A stretch of 64,000 nucleotides of DNA from Alsobacter sp046349155 (GTDB lineage Bacteria > Pseudomonadota > Alphaproteobacteria > Rhizobiales > Beijerinckiaceae), in the NCBI GenBank assembly GCA_046349155.1, contig JAXMCW010000003.1, forward strand, positions 496,001 to 560,000, given 5' to 3'. Below the pieces are notes generated by a model. That model did not search any database, was not told the DNA's origin, and saw nothing but the letters and a program-made list of their open reading frames with translations. A program made the translations under genes and the position numbers. Within the stretch, counting starts at the first letter, position 1. Each line of letters starts with the position of its first letter. Positions 44,161 to 52,826 of the stretch are shown piece after piece.

Positions 44161-45609
44161 ATGACCGAGACCTTCAAGAACTACATCGGCGGCGAATGGG
44201 TCGAGGGCGCCTCGGCGAACCCGAACCTGAACCCCTCCAACACCAACGACGTGGTGGGCGAGTATGCGCGCGGCTCCAAGGCGCAGGCCGAGCAGGCCAT
44301 CGCCGCCGCGAGGGCGGCCTTCCCGGCCTGGTCGCGGACGACGCCGCAGGAGCGCTACGAGATCCTGAAGAAAGCCTCCGACGAGATCCTGGCCCGCAAG
44401 GAGGAGCTCGGCCGCCTGCTGTCGCGCGAGGAGGGCAAGACCTTGCCCGAGGGCATCGGCGAGGCGACGCGGGCGGGCCAGATCTTCGCCTTCTTCGCCG
44501 GCGAGGCGCTGCGTCTCGCGGGCGAGAAGATCCCCTCCGTGCGTCCCGGCGTCGACGTCGAGATCACGCGCGAGGCGGTCGGCGTGGTCGGCATGATCAC
44601 GCCCTGGAACTTCCCCATCGCCATCCCCGCCTGGAAGATCGCGCCCGCGCTCTGCCACGGGAACACGGTGGTGTTCAAGCCGGCCGATCTCGTTCCGGGC
44701 TGCGCCTGGGCGCTGGTGGACATCCTGGCGCGCGCAGGCCTGCCCAAGGGCGTGCTGAACCTCGTGATGGGCCGCGGCTCTGAGGTGGGCCAGGTCATCC
44801 TGGACCACAAGGACGTAGACGCCCTCACCTTCACCGGCTCCGTCTCCACCGGCCGCAAGGTCGCCCAGGCGGCGATCAACGGCCCCAGGATGAAGAAGGT
44901 GCAGCTCGAGATGGGCGGCAAGAACCCGCTCGTGGTGCTGGACGACGCCGACCTCAAGACCGCCGTCGAATGCGCCGTCAACGGCGCCTTCTTCTCGACC
45001 GGGCAGCGCTGCACGGCCTCCTCACGCCTGATCGTGACGGACGGCATCCACGACCGCTTCGTCGAGGCCGCCATCGAGCGCCTGAAGGGCCTCGTGGTCG
45101 ACGACGCGCTGAAGGCGGGCACCCATATCGGCCCGGTGGTCGACCAGAGCCAGCTTGAGCAGGACCTGAAGTACATCGCCATCGCCAAGGAGGAGGGCGG
45201 CAAGCTCGCCTGGGGCGGAGAGCTTCTGAACCGGGAGACCCCCGGCTTCTACCTCCAGCCCGCCTTGTTCACGGAGACCACCAACGCCATGCGGATCTCG
45301 CGCGAGGAGGTGTTCGGCCCCGTCGCCAACGTGGTGCGCGTGAAGGACTACGACGAGGCGCTGGCCGTCGCCAACGACACCGATTTCGGCCTGTCCGCCG
45401 GCATCTGCACGAGCTCGCTGAAATATTCCTCGCACTTCAAGCGCAACAGCGAGGCGGGGATGGTGATGGTGAACCTTCCCACCGCGGGCGTGGACTACCA
45501 TGTACCCTTCGGCGGCCGGAAGGGCTCCAGCTACGGTCCCCGCGAACAGGGGGCCTACGCCAAGGAGTTCTACACGACCGTGAAGACGGCCTACACCTTC
45601 CCGGGCTGA
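44161..45609 (+). CDS. aldehyde dehydrogenase, 2-oxoglutarate-semialdehyde dehydrogenase-like
   Basis: A 482-residue NAD(P)-dependent dehydrogenase. TPWNFPIAIPAWKIAPAL and the Rossmann FTGSVSTGRKV are present, with catalytic Glu in LEMGGKNP and catalytic Cys in STGQRCTAS. The GVDYHVPFGGRKGSSYGPREQG end is typical of the enzymes that oxidise 2,5-dioxopentanoate to 2-oxoglutarate in sugar-acid pathways. Last enzyme of the proposed route. Confidence 0.87.
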   Translation: MTETFKNYIGGEWVEGASANPNLNPSNTNDVVGEYARGSKAQAEQAIAAARAAFPAWSRTTPQERYEILKKASDEILARKEELGRLLSREEGKTLPEGIGEATRAGQIFAFFAGEALRLAGEKIPSVRPGVDVEITREAVGVVGMITPWNFPIAIPAWKIAPALCHGNTVVFKPADLVPGCAWALVDILARAGLPKGVLNLVMGRGSEVGQVILDHKDVDALTFTGSVSTGRKVAQAAINGPRMKKVQLEMGGKNPLVVLDDADLKTAVECAVNGAFFSTGQRCTASSRLIVTDGIHDRFVEAAIERLKGLVVDDALKAGTHIGPVVDQSQLEQDLKYIAIAKEEGGKLAWGGELLNRETPGFYLQPALFTETTNAMRISREEVFGPVANVVRVKDYDEALAVANDTDFGLSAGICTSSLKYSSHFKRNSEAGMVMVNLPTAGVDYHVPFGGRKGSSYGPREQGAYAKEFYTTVKTAYTFPG

Positions 45610-45711
45610 TCATCGGTCCCGGGCCTGGCCCGGGACTCCCGTTCCGGCCCCCGCCTCCCGGCCCTGCCTCGCGCAGGGCCGCCCGGACTGACGGACGACG
45701 ACCGACGGACG

Positions 45712-47028
45712 ATGAGCGACAGCGCGGATGTGGGCGAGCCGCCCGACCCGACGGACATTCCCACCGGAGCCGTACGGCATGACCGGCTGGAGGATGCGCG
45801 CCTGGCCGTGGCGACCTGGATCGTGGAAGCGGGCCTGCGAGATCTCGGGCCTGAGGCCCTGGTCACCGGCACCGCGCGGCGGATGCGCGAGGAAGGCCTC
45901 CCACTCGACCGTTTCCAGGTCGCCTTCCGGCTGCTCCACCCGCTGTTCGACGGGATGTCGCTCACCTGGACGGAACGCGACGGGCTGCAGACCAGCTACA
46001 ATACCGGCCGGCGACGCCCGACGCCGGTCTTCCTGAAGAGCCCCTACTACTACATGCTCTCGAACGGGCTGAGCGAGCTCAGGGTCCGCCTTGATGGAAA
46101 CGAGCCGCAGCCCTTCCCGATCTTCGAGGAGCTGCGGCAGGACGGCCTTCGGGACTATCTCGCGCTCGCCACGGGGTTCGGGCACGAGAACGGCGGCCCG
46201 AATCTCGATCAGTCCGCCGCGCCGACGATCGGCTTCGACAGCGACGGCGTGCTGAGCTCCTTCGCCACCCGCAAGGAGCGCCTCGCGCCGGAGGAGGAAT
46301 ATGCCTTCCGCTGGCTCATGCGGCCGCTGGCCCTGGCCCTGCGCGTCTCGATCAACGGGCACATCGCCCGCACCGCTCTGGAAACCTATCACGGGTCGCT
46401 GGTGGGCGAGCGGATCCTCGGCGGCACGATCCTGCGCGGCAGCGGCGAGCGCCTGTCGACTGCGATCTGGTATTGCGACATGCGCAATTCCACGGGACTG
46501 GCCGACAACCTGCCGCTCGACCGTTTCCTGCAGGTGCTCGACACCTATTTCGAATGCACCGCCGGGGCCGTGAAGGACATGGGCGGACAGGTGCTGGACA
46601 TTCTCGGCGACGCCGTGCTCGGCATCTTCCCGGTGCTGGGGGAAGTCGCGCCGCACGGCGCGTGCCGCCAGGCGCTCGACGCCGCGGAGGAGGCGCAGGC
46701 CCGCCTCAGACGGCTCGCGGCCAGCGGTCGCCCCGGCGCGGATCGGATCGCCTTCGGCATCGGCCTGCACTATGGGGACGTCATCTTCGGCAATGTCGGC
46801 ACGCCGGACCGGCTCAAGTTCACGCTCGTCGGGCGCGCCGTGATCGAGGCGGCCCGCACCGCGGAGCTGACCAAGGCCCTGCGGCGGCCGATCCTCGTGA
46901 CCGAGGCGATGGCGCGCCAGCTTGGCGACCACGCCCTCGCCGACGTGGGCGTGCACCAGCTTCGCGGCCTTCCCGTCGGGCATCGGCTCTATGCGGCCGG
47001 TTCGGCCGTGTCAGCCGCGGTGGGCTGA
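45712..47028 (+). CDS. class III adenylate/guanylate cyclase-domain protein
   Basis: A 438-residue soluble protein. The N-terminal 230 residues are an uncharacterised, probably sensory region. The cyclase domain follows with metal-binding Asp256 (WYCDMRNST) and Asp300 (DILGDAV), GIGLHYGDVIFGNVG, and base-selecting Lys369 (LKFTLVG). The position of the transition-state Asn (usual VN-x-A-x-R) is Ile378, although Arg382 remains. Activity may be reduced. The 3' end overlaps the convergent GGDEF gene by 18 nt. Confidence 0.87.
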   Translation: MSDSADVGEPPDPTDIPTGAVRHDRLEDARLAVATWIVEAGLRDLGPEALVTGTARRMREEGLPLDRFQVAFRLLHPLFDGMSLTWTERDGLQTSYNTGRRRPTPVFLKSPYYYMLSNGLSELRVRLDGNEPQPFPIFEELRQDGLRDYLALATGFGHENGGPNLDQSAAPTIGFDSDGVLSSFATRKERLAPEEEYAFRWLMRPLALALRVSINGHIARTALETYHGSLVGERILGGTILRGSGERLSTAIWYCDMRNSTGLADNLPLDRFLQVLDTYFECTAGAVKDMGGQVLDILGDAVLGIFPVLGEVAPHGACRQALDAAEEAQARLRRLAASGRPGADRIAFGIGLHYGDVIFGNVGTPDRLKFTLVGRAVIEAARTAELTKALRRPILVTEAMARQLGDHALADVGVHQLRGLPVGHRLYAAGSAVSAAVG

Positions 47029-47919
47029 CGACCTCTCGCGCAGGCCGGCCAGCAGGGCGTCGTTCTCCAGGGCGGCCTGGCTCCAGGCCATGGCGCGCCC
47101 CCTGGGAAAGGGCGCTTCTGGCAGGTCGTCCGCCGCGGACTGGGCGCGGCCCAGGAAGGCGTCGAACAGCTTCTCGCCCTCCCATTGCGCGACCGCCAGC
47201 CTCACGCTGAGCGGCGCCTCCGCCATGAGGGGCTGGCGCAGCCCGTCGAAGGCGTCGGCGAGGCGCTGGGCCACTTTCTCGGTCTCGGCGCGGCCCAGCC
47301 CGGCGAGGAGTACGGCGAATTCCGTGCCGCTCACCCGCGCCACCACGTCCGTGCGCCGTACGAGCCGCTTCAGCAGGTCGGCGCAGCCGAGCAGCGCCCG
47401 GTCGCCGGCGTCATGGCCGAACGTGCGGTTGATCTCCTGCAGATGGTCGAGCCGCAGCAGCACGAGGGACAACGGCAGGCCGACCGCCTCGGCCTCGGAA
47501 AAGACGCGGCTCGCCACCAGTTGAACCCAACGCCTGTTTCCCAGGCTCGTCAGCGGGTCGGCGTGGTTCAGGCGCTCGACTTCGTCCTGGACGGCGCCCA
47601 GGGCCTCGCCCATCCGCGCGACCGCCCGGAAGAGGCGGAGCATGGGATCGCGCTCGACCAGGGCGGGCCGGCTCGACAACCTGCGCTCGGCATGGTCGGC
47701 GAGCGCGCCGCAGCCACGCATCAGGCGGACAGTGAGCCAGAGATTGACGGCGAGCAGCAATCCGCCGGCCCCGAAGGCCGCCGGAGCGATGCCCTGGAGG
47801 TCGAGGCCGCCGACCAGAGGCAGCACGGCCATCGCGAAGCACAGGGCCAGCCCGGCGAGCGACAGCACATAGAGAGGAGCAATGACTTGCGGAGACGGCG
47901 GCCCAGTTTCGGGTGTCAT
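47011..47919 (-). CDS. membrane GGDEF-domain protein with degenerate signature
   Basis: A 302-residue protein with two membrane helices (about 13-38 and 44-66), a linker, and a GGDEF domain starting at ADPLTSLGNRR. Metal-site Asp158 (LRLDHLQEINRTFGHDAGD) is kept. The signature that should read GG(D/E)EF reads SGTEF (197-201), so diguanylate cyclase activity is doubtful; it may bind GTP or c-di-GMP as a regulator. No EAL domain follows. The ATG at 47919 has GGA upstream. Confidence 0.85.
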   Translation of the reverse strand: MTPETGPPSPQVIAPLYVLSLAGLALCFAMAVLPLVGGLDLQGIAPAAFGAGGLLLAVNLWLTVRLMRGCGALADHAERRLSSRPALVERDPMLRLFRAVARMGEALGAVQDEVERLNHADPLTSLGNRRWVQLVASRVFSEAEAVGLPLSLVLLRLDHLQEINRTFGHDAGDRALLGCADLLKRLVRRTDVVARVSGTEFAVLLAGLGRAETEKVAQRLADAFDGLRQPLMAEAPLSVRLAVAQWEGEKLFDAFLGRAQSAADDLPEAPFPRGRAMAWSQAALENDALLAGLRERSSAHRG

Positions 47920-48055
47920 CGACAATCCATCTGCGTGGAAGGATTGTTCGAGTTTTACCTCAGGCGTCCGAAGAAAGATTGAGTCCGGAATACAGAATTG
48001 TCTGCAACCTGACCCGCGTTTCTCGACTTAAATCGCTTGTAGAGCGTATTTCGCC

Positions 48056-49270
48056 TTAGATCACATTGCGTTCCAGGAGCGGCTTGTTCTGGCGGATGCG
48101 CTCGAAGCCCATCTCCGTCAGGTCGAGCGTTTGGTAACGGCCGTGAACGATCAATTCCGCTAAACCCCGTCCGACGGCCGGGGATTGCTGCAGGCCGTGT
48201 CCCGAGAATCCGTTGCACAGGTAGAAATTGTCGGGCCCCGCCTGGCCGATGATGGCATTGTGGTCGAGCATGTTGAGATCGTAGTGGCCGGCCCAGGCAC
48301 GCCCCGGCCGCAGGGTCTCGAAAGCGGGAATGCGTTCGGCGAGAGCGGGCCAGAAGTGCTCCTCGAACTGGCTCCATTCCACCTCGAAGTCGCGGCACTC
48401 GGGATCGCCGCCGGGGGGTGGGCCGCCACAGATGAACATTTGGCCCTCCGGCCCGGGCCGGCCCTCGGGCCGCATCCAGACGCCCGACTTGTCGATGAGG
48501 AGAGGCGCGTTCGTCACGTCGCCCCGGCAAGTGAAGGCGAAGACGCAGCGCTTGTGCGCCTCCACGGGGATCGTGACGCCGGCCGCGGCCGCGACCTCGC
48601 GTCCGCCCGAGGCCCCGGCCGCATTGACGAGGGCGCCGCAGGCGATGCGGGCGCCGCTCGCGAGGCGCACGCCCGTGACGCGATGGCCCTCGCAGTCCAC
48701 CTGCGCCACCTCCCCTTGGACATAGGTCACGCCGAGGCTGCGGGCCTTCTTGCGGAAGGCCTGCATCAGGGCCCAGCCGTCGAACCAGCCCTCGCCGCTG
48801 CGGCCCCAGGTGCCGATCTCCACGCCCTCCAGGCTGAGCCAGGGGAAGCGCCGCGCCAGCGCCTCGTGGTCCATGAGCAGGATGTCGGCGCCGCATTCCG
48901 CCTGCAGGGCCTGGTTGTCGCGCAGGATCGCCGCGCCCTCGCCCTGCGCGAGATAGAGATAGCCTCCCTCGTGCAGGTCGATGGAGGGCCGCTCGTCCCC
49001 GACGGCCAGCCGCTCGCCGATGTCCCGCAGGAAGGCGATGCCGTAGAGCGAGATGAGGATGTTGATCCGGCTGGAATATTGCTGGCGGATCGAGGCGGCC
49101 GAGAGCGCCGAGGCGCAGAAGGTGTAGCTCGGATCCTTCTCGACGACGACGACACTCCCCTGGAACGCGGGATCGGAGGCGAGGTGGCAGGCGATGGAGG
49201 AGCCCATCACCGCGCCGCCCACGATCAGGATGTCGGCGGAGGCGGGCAGGCTCGATGCGGGAACGGACAC
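48056..49270 (-). CDS. FAD-dependent oxidoreductase, DAO (glycine/D-amino-acid/pipecolate oxidase-like) family
   Basis: A 404-residue flavoenzyme. I choose the GTG start VSVPASSLPA, which has AAGGAAG upstream. The FAD-binding ADILIVGGAVMGSSIACHL is near the N-terminus, VVEKDP follows, SALSAASIRQQYSS is in the usual flavin contact region, and the C-terminal GFSGHGLQQSPAVGRGLAELI closes the FAD site. It oxidises an amine or imino acid. Next to a lysine-type catabolic locus, L-pipecolate, a D-amino acid or a related secondary amine is plausible, but nothing in the sequence proves it. Confidence 0.82.
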   Translation of the reverse strand: MSVPASSLPASADILIVGGAVMGSSIACHLASDPAFQGSVVVVEKDPSYTFCASALSAASIRQQYSSRINILISLYGIAFLRDIGERLAVGDERPSIDLHEGGYLYLAQGEGAAILRDNQALQAECGADILLMDHEALARRFPWLSLEGVEIGTWGRSGEGWFDGWALMQAFRKKARSLGVTYVQGEVAQVDCEGHRVTGVRLASGARIACGALVNAAGASGGREVAAAAGVTIPVEAHKRCVFAFTCRGDVTNAPLLIDKSGVWMRPEGRPGPEGQMFICGGPPPGGDPECRDFEVEWSQFEEHFWPALAERIPAFETLRPGRAWAGHYDLNMLDHNAIIGQAGPDNFYLCNGFSGHGLQQSPAVGRGLAELIVHGRYQTLDLTEMGFERIRQNKPLLERNVI

Positions 49271-49360
49271 GTCGGCTTCCTTCTCTCGGGCGCCCGGGGG
49301 CCCCACGGAGCCGCTGCGCTCCGCTCTTCGCTCATATCATGAAGCAAGCTCATGACCAGC

Positions 49361-50275
49361 TCAATCCCTCGAGCCGGCGGGCCCGCGTGCGCAGGCGGCG
49401 AGAAGCCAGGACCGGAAGGCGGCGACCGGGGGCCTGTCGCGCTTCTCCTGCGGATGGACCAGCCAGTAGGCCTGCCGACTCTCCACCGGCCGGTCGAAGG
49501 GCACGACGAGGAGGCCGGAACGGATCTCCTCCTCCACCAGGAAGCGGGGAACGATGGCGGCCCCAAGCCCGGCCTGCGCCGCCTGGGCCACCATGGCGAA
49601 TTGCTCGAAGACGGGGCCGGGCAACGCCCTGTCCGCCGCGAGACCCTGCGCCGCGAGCCACTCGTCCCAGGCCTTGGGCCGCGTCACCTGCTGCAGCAGC
49701 GGCACGCGGAGCAGGTCGGCCGGCCGGTCCAGGCGCTCGCGCTCGACGAGCGCCGGGCTCGCCACGGGCACGATGGTCTCGCCCATCAGGTGGTGCACGT
49801 CCGCGCCGGGCCAGGAGGGCTCCCCGAAATGGATGGCGGCGTCCAGTCCCTCCCGGGCGAAGTCGAAGGGCCGGATCCGGGTGGCGAAGTTGATGGTGAT
49901 CTCGGGATGCCGGCGGAAGAAATCAGGCAGCCGGGGGATCAGCCAGCGCGTGCCGAAGGTGGGCAGGATGGCGAGCGCCAGCACGCCGCCCGCCCCCCGT
50001 GTGGTCATCACGTTGAGCGTCGCCGCGGCGATGCGGGCGAGCGCCTCGCGCACCTCGGCCGCATAGGCGGCGCCGGCCGGCGTCAGCGTGACGCGCTGGC
50101 GCACGCGCTCGAAGAGCGGCACCCCCAGGAGTGCCTCGAGCTGGGCCACCTGCCGGCTCACCGCGCCCTGGGTGAGAGCGAGCTCCTCCGCGGCGCGCGT
50201 GAAGCTCAGGTGCCGGGCGGCCGCGTCGAAGGCGGCCAGGGAGGCGACCGAGGGCATGTGTCCGCGCGAGGTCAT
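49361..50275 (-). CDS. LysR-family transcriptional regulator (GcvA/GcdR-like)
   Basis: A 304-residue regulator. The N-terminal helix-turn-helix SLAAFDAAARHLSFTRAAEELALTQGAVSRQV is followed by a LysR substrate domain with LAILPTFGTRWLIPRLPDF, as in GcvA-type regulators. It is divergent from the ALDH7-dehydratase-like-gcdH operon; a dyad TTCATG-N9-CATGAA lies 12 bp before its start. By position it should control the operon to its right, as LysR-type GcdR does in glutarate operons. Confidence 0.88.
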   Translation of the reverse strand: MTSRGHMPSVASLAAFDAAARHLSFTRAAEELALTQGAVSRQVAQLEALLGVPLFERVRQRVTLTPAGAAYAAEVREALARIAAATLNVMTTRGAGGVLALAILPTFGTRWLIPRLPDFFRRHPEITINFATRIRPFDFAREGLDAAIHFGEPSWPGADVHHLMGETIVPVASPALVERERLDRPADLLRVPLLQQVTRPKAWDEWLAAQGLAADRALPGPVFEQFAMVAQAAQAGLGAAIVPRFLVEEEIRSGLLVVPFDRPVESRQAYWLVHPQEKRDRPPVAAFRSWLLAACARGPAGSRD

Positions 50276-50286
50276 CAGCGTCCTGG

Positions 50287-50307
50287 TTCATGCGCTTTAC
50301 TCATGAA
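50287..50307. promoter_or_regulatory. candidate LysR-type operator in the divergent promoter region
   Basis: TTCATG-N9-CATGAA is a perfect inverted repeat of 6+6 bases. It sits between the LysR gene and the ALDH7 gene, the standard location of the autoregulatory and activation site. The half TCATGAAG recurs at 49337-49344, upstream of the flavoenzyme gene. Confidence 0.5.
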
Positions 50308-50465
50308 GTCGTGACAACATATCGGTTGCAAGCACGCCCGGAAAGAGGGAGCCTTCCGGCAGGTCGGCGCGAGCCCAGCCGGAGACCGGCATGGGCGGCA
50401 GCGCCACATCAGCATGATCTCGGCGCGTCCTGCGGGTCGGCGCCCGCTACCGATGGATCCTCGCC

Positions 50466-52016
50466 ATGACCGCCACCGCCGCCGCCCTGAGCCCCCGCGA
50501 GGAAGCGCTCGCCATCCTCGTCCGCCTGGGCGTCAGCCGCTCGTTGCTCGCGGCGGAGCGCAAGGTGCCGTCGCTCTCGGCGCGCTCCCCCATCACGGGC
50601 GAGATCGTCGCCGACCTTCCCCTCGCGGGCGCCGCAGAGGCCGAGGCCGCCGTCGGCCGGGCCGCCCAGGCCTTCCTCGCCTGGCGCAAGGTGCCGGCCC
50701 CGCGGCGCGGCGAATTCGTCCGCCTCATCGGCGAGGAGCTGCGGGCCGCCAAGGTCGATCTCGGCCGGCTCGTCACCCTGGAGGCGGGCAAGGTCGTCTC
50801 GGAGGGCCTCGGCGAAGTCCAGGAGATGATCGACATCTGCGACTATGCCGTCGGCCTGTCGCGCCAGCTCTTCGGCCTGACGATCGCCACCGAGCGGCCC
50901 GACCACCGCATGATGGAGACGTGGCATCCGCTGGGCGTATGCGGCGTCATCACCGCCTTCAACTTTCCCGTCGCGGTCTGGTCATGGAACGCGGCGCTCG
51001 CCTTCGTCTGCGGCAATCCCGTGGTCTGGAAGCCCTCCGAGAAGACCCCGCTCACCGCGCTGGCGGTGCAGGCCGTCGTCGCCAGGGCGGCCGAGCGCTT
51101 CGGCGGGGTGCCGGAGGGCCTCCACGAGGTGATCGTCGGCGACCGCGCCGCGGGGCAGGCACTGGTGGACGACCCCCGCGTCGCCCTCGTCTCGGCGACC
51201 GGGTCCACGGCGATGGGCCGGCAGGTGGGGCCCCGCCTCGCCGCCCGCTTCGCGCGCCAGATCCTTGAGTTGGGCGGCAACAACGCCGCCATCGTCACGC
51301 CGTCGGCCGACCTCGGCATCGCGCTGCGCGCCATCGCCTTCGCAGCCATGGGCACGGCCGGCCAGCGCTGCACCACCCTGCGCCGCCTCATCGTGCACGA
51401 GAGCGTGTACGAGGCGCTGGTGCCCAAGCTGCGCGCCGTCTACGAGACCGTCTCGGTGGGCGACCCCCGGCAGGACGGCGTGCTGGTGGGCCCACTCATC
51501 GACCGGCAGGCCTATGAGGGGATGCAGAAGGCGCTCGACGAGGCCCGCAGCGCGGGCGGCACGGTCACGGGAGGCCGGCGCGAGCATTCCGCCACCTGGC
51601 CCGACGCGTTCTACGTGTCGCCCGCCCTGGTCGAGCTGCCCCGGCACGGGGGCCCTGCCCTGAGGGAGACCTTCGCCCCGATCCTCTATGTCGTGACCTA
51701 TCGCGACTTCGACGAGGCCATCGCCATGCACAACGCCGTCGGGGCGGGCCTCTCCTCGTCCATCTTCACGCTCGACATGCGCGAGGCCGAGCGCTTCCTG
51801 TCCGCCGAGGGGTCGGACTGCGGCATCGCCAACGTCAATATCGGGCCGTCCGGCGCGGAGATCGGCGGGGCCTTCGGCGGCGAGAAGGAAACCGGGGGCG
51901 GCCGCGAGGCGGGCTCCGACGCCTGGAAGGCCTACATGCGCCGTGCCACCAACACGATCAACTACGGCAAGACCTTGCCGCTCGCGCAGGGCGTGCGCTT
52001 CGACATCGGGGACTGA
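50466..52016 (+). CDS. amaB: aldehyde dehydrogenase, ALDH7 family (L-aminoadipate-semialdehyde dehydrogenase-like)
   Basis: A 516-residue dehydrogenase. ITAFNFPVAVWSWNAALAFVCGN, KPSEKTPLTAL, VSATGSTAMGRQVG, LELGGNNAAIV (catalytic Glu) and GTAGQRCTTLRR (catalytic Cys) follow the ALDH7/AmaB pattern rather than the general ALDH pattern. It likely oxidises 2-aminoadipate 6-semialdehyde to 2-aminoadipate in lysine catabolism; a related C5-C6 semialdehyde is the alternative. First gene of a five-gene plus-strand series; its stop is 2 bp from the next start. Confidence 0.85.
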   Translation: MTATAAALSPREEALAILVRLGVSRSLLAAERKVPSLSARSPITGEIVADLPLAGAAEAEAAVGRAAQAFLAWRKVPAPRRGEFVRLIGEELRAAKVDLGRLVTLEAGKVVSEGLGEVQEMIDICDYAVGLSRQLFGLTIATERPDHRMMETWHPLGVCGVITAFNFPVAVWSWNAALAFVCGNPVVWKPSEKTPLTALAVQAVVARAAERFGGVPEGLHEVIVGDRAAGQALVDDPRVALVSATGSTAMGRQVGPRLAARFARQILELGGNNAAIVTPSADLGIALRAIAFAAMGTAGQRCTTLRRLIVHESVYEALVPKLRAVYETVSVGDPRQDGVLVGPLIDRQAYEGMQKALDEARSAGGTVTGGRREHSATWPDAFYVSPALVELPRHGGPALRETFAPILYVVTYRDFDEAIAMHNAVGAGLSSSIFTLDMREAERFLSAEGSDCGIANVNIGPSGAEIGGAFGGEKETGGGREAGSDAWKAYMRRATNTINYGKTLPLAQGVRFDIGD

Positions 52017-52018
52017 GC

Positions 52019-52816
52019 ATGTCCATCCGGGTCATCGTCGCCGGGGCGACCGGCTGGACCGGCTGCGCCGTGGCCCGGGGGGTCCTGGCGGCAGAGGACA
52101 TGCAGCTCGTCGGCGCGGTCTCGCGCGCCGCGGCCGGGCGGGACCTGGGCGAGGCGCTCGGCGGGGCGGCGGCGGGCGTGGTTGTCTCAGCCTCGCTGGC
52201 CGAGGCCCTGCGCACCCCGTGCGACGTCGTGGTCGACTACACCAAGCCGCACGTGGTGAAGGGGCACGCACTGGAGTCCATCGCGGCCGGCGTCGCCTTC
52301 GTGGTCGGCACGTCCGGCCTCACCGCCGACGACTATGCCGAAATCGACGCCGCCGCCCGGGCCGGCGGCGTCTCTGTCTTCGCCTCCGGGAACTACTCGA
52401 TCACCGCCACGCTGATGAGCAAGTTCGCTCTCATGGCGGCACGCTACGTGCCCGACGTCGAGGTGATCGACTATGCGCCTGGCGGCAAGGGCGACACGCC
52501 GTCAGGCACGGGCCGCGAGCTCGCCGAGCGGCTGGGCAGGGTGCGCGGGCGCTCCACGGCCAAGCCTGTCTCCGAGCTGAGCGGGGCGCGCGAGACCCGC
52601 GGCGCGACGATCGGCGCCGTGCAGGTCCATTCCGTCCGCATGCCCGGCTACATCCTCTCCTGCGAGGCACTCTTCGGCATGCCGGACGAGCGCCTCGTGA
52701 TCCGCCACGATGCGGGCTCCTCTGCCGCGCCCTACGTGGCCGGAACCCTGCTCGCCATCCGCCGCGTCCGTGAACAGCCCGGCCTGCGCCGGGGCCTCGA
52801 CCAATTGCTCGACTGA
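52019..52816 (+). CDS. DapB-like (dihydrodipicolinate reductase family) oxidoreductase lacking the catalytic histidines
   Basis: A 265-residue protein. The N-terminal Rossmann fold has VAGATGWTG (residues 7-15) for NAD(P). It also has VVDYTKP (72-78), VVGTSGLT (95-102) and ASGNYSI in the DapB order. In DapB the active site reads HH-x-x-K-x-D-x-PSGT; here residues 153-164 read APGGKGDTPSGT, so Lys157, Asp159 and PSGT are kept but both His are gone. It is fused by context to catabolic genes (2 bp after ALDH7, 10 bp before gcdH), not to lysine biosynthesis. Probably an NAD(P)-dependent reductase or dehydrogenase of a lysine-derived imine or amine. Confidence 0.8.
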   Translation: MSIRVIVAGATGWTGCAVARGVLAAEDMQLVGAVSRAAAGRDLGEALGGAAAGVVVSASLAEALRTPCDVVVDYTKPHVVKGHALESIAAGVAFVVGTSGLTADDYAEIDAAARAGGVSVFASGNYSITATLMSKFALMAARYVPDVEVIDYAPGGKGDTPSGTGRELAERLGRVRGRSTAKPVSELSGARETRGATIGAVQVHSVRMPGYILSCEALFGMPDERLVIRHDAGSSAAPYVAGTLLAIRRVREQPGLRRGLDQLLD

Positions 52817-52826
52817 GGGATCCGCC

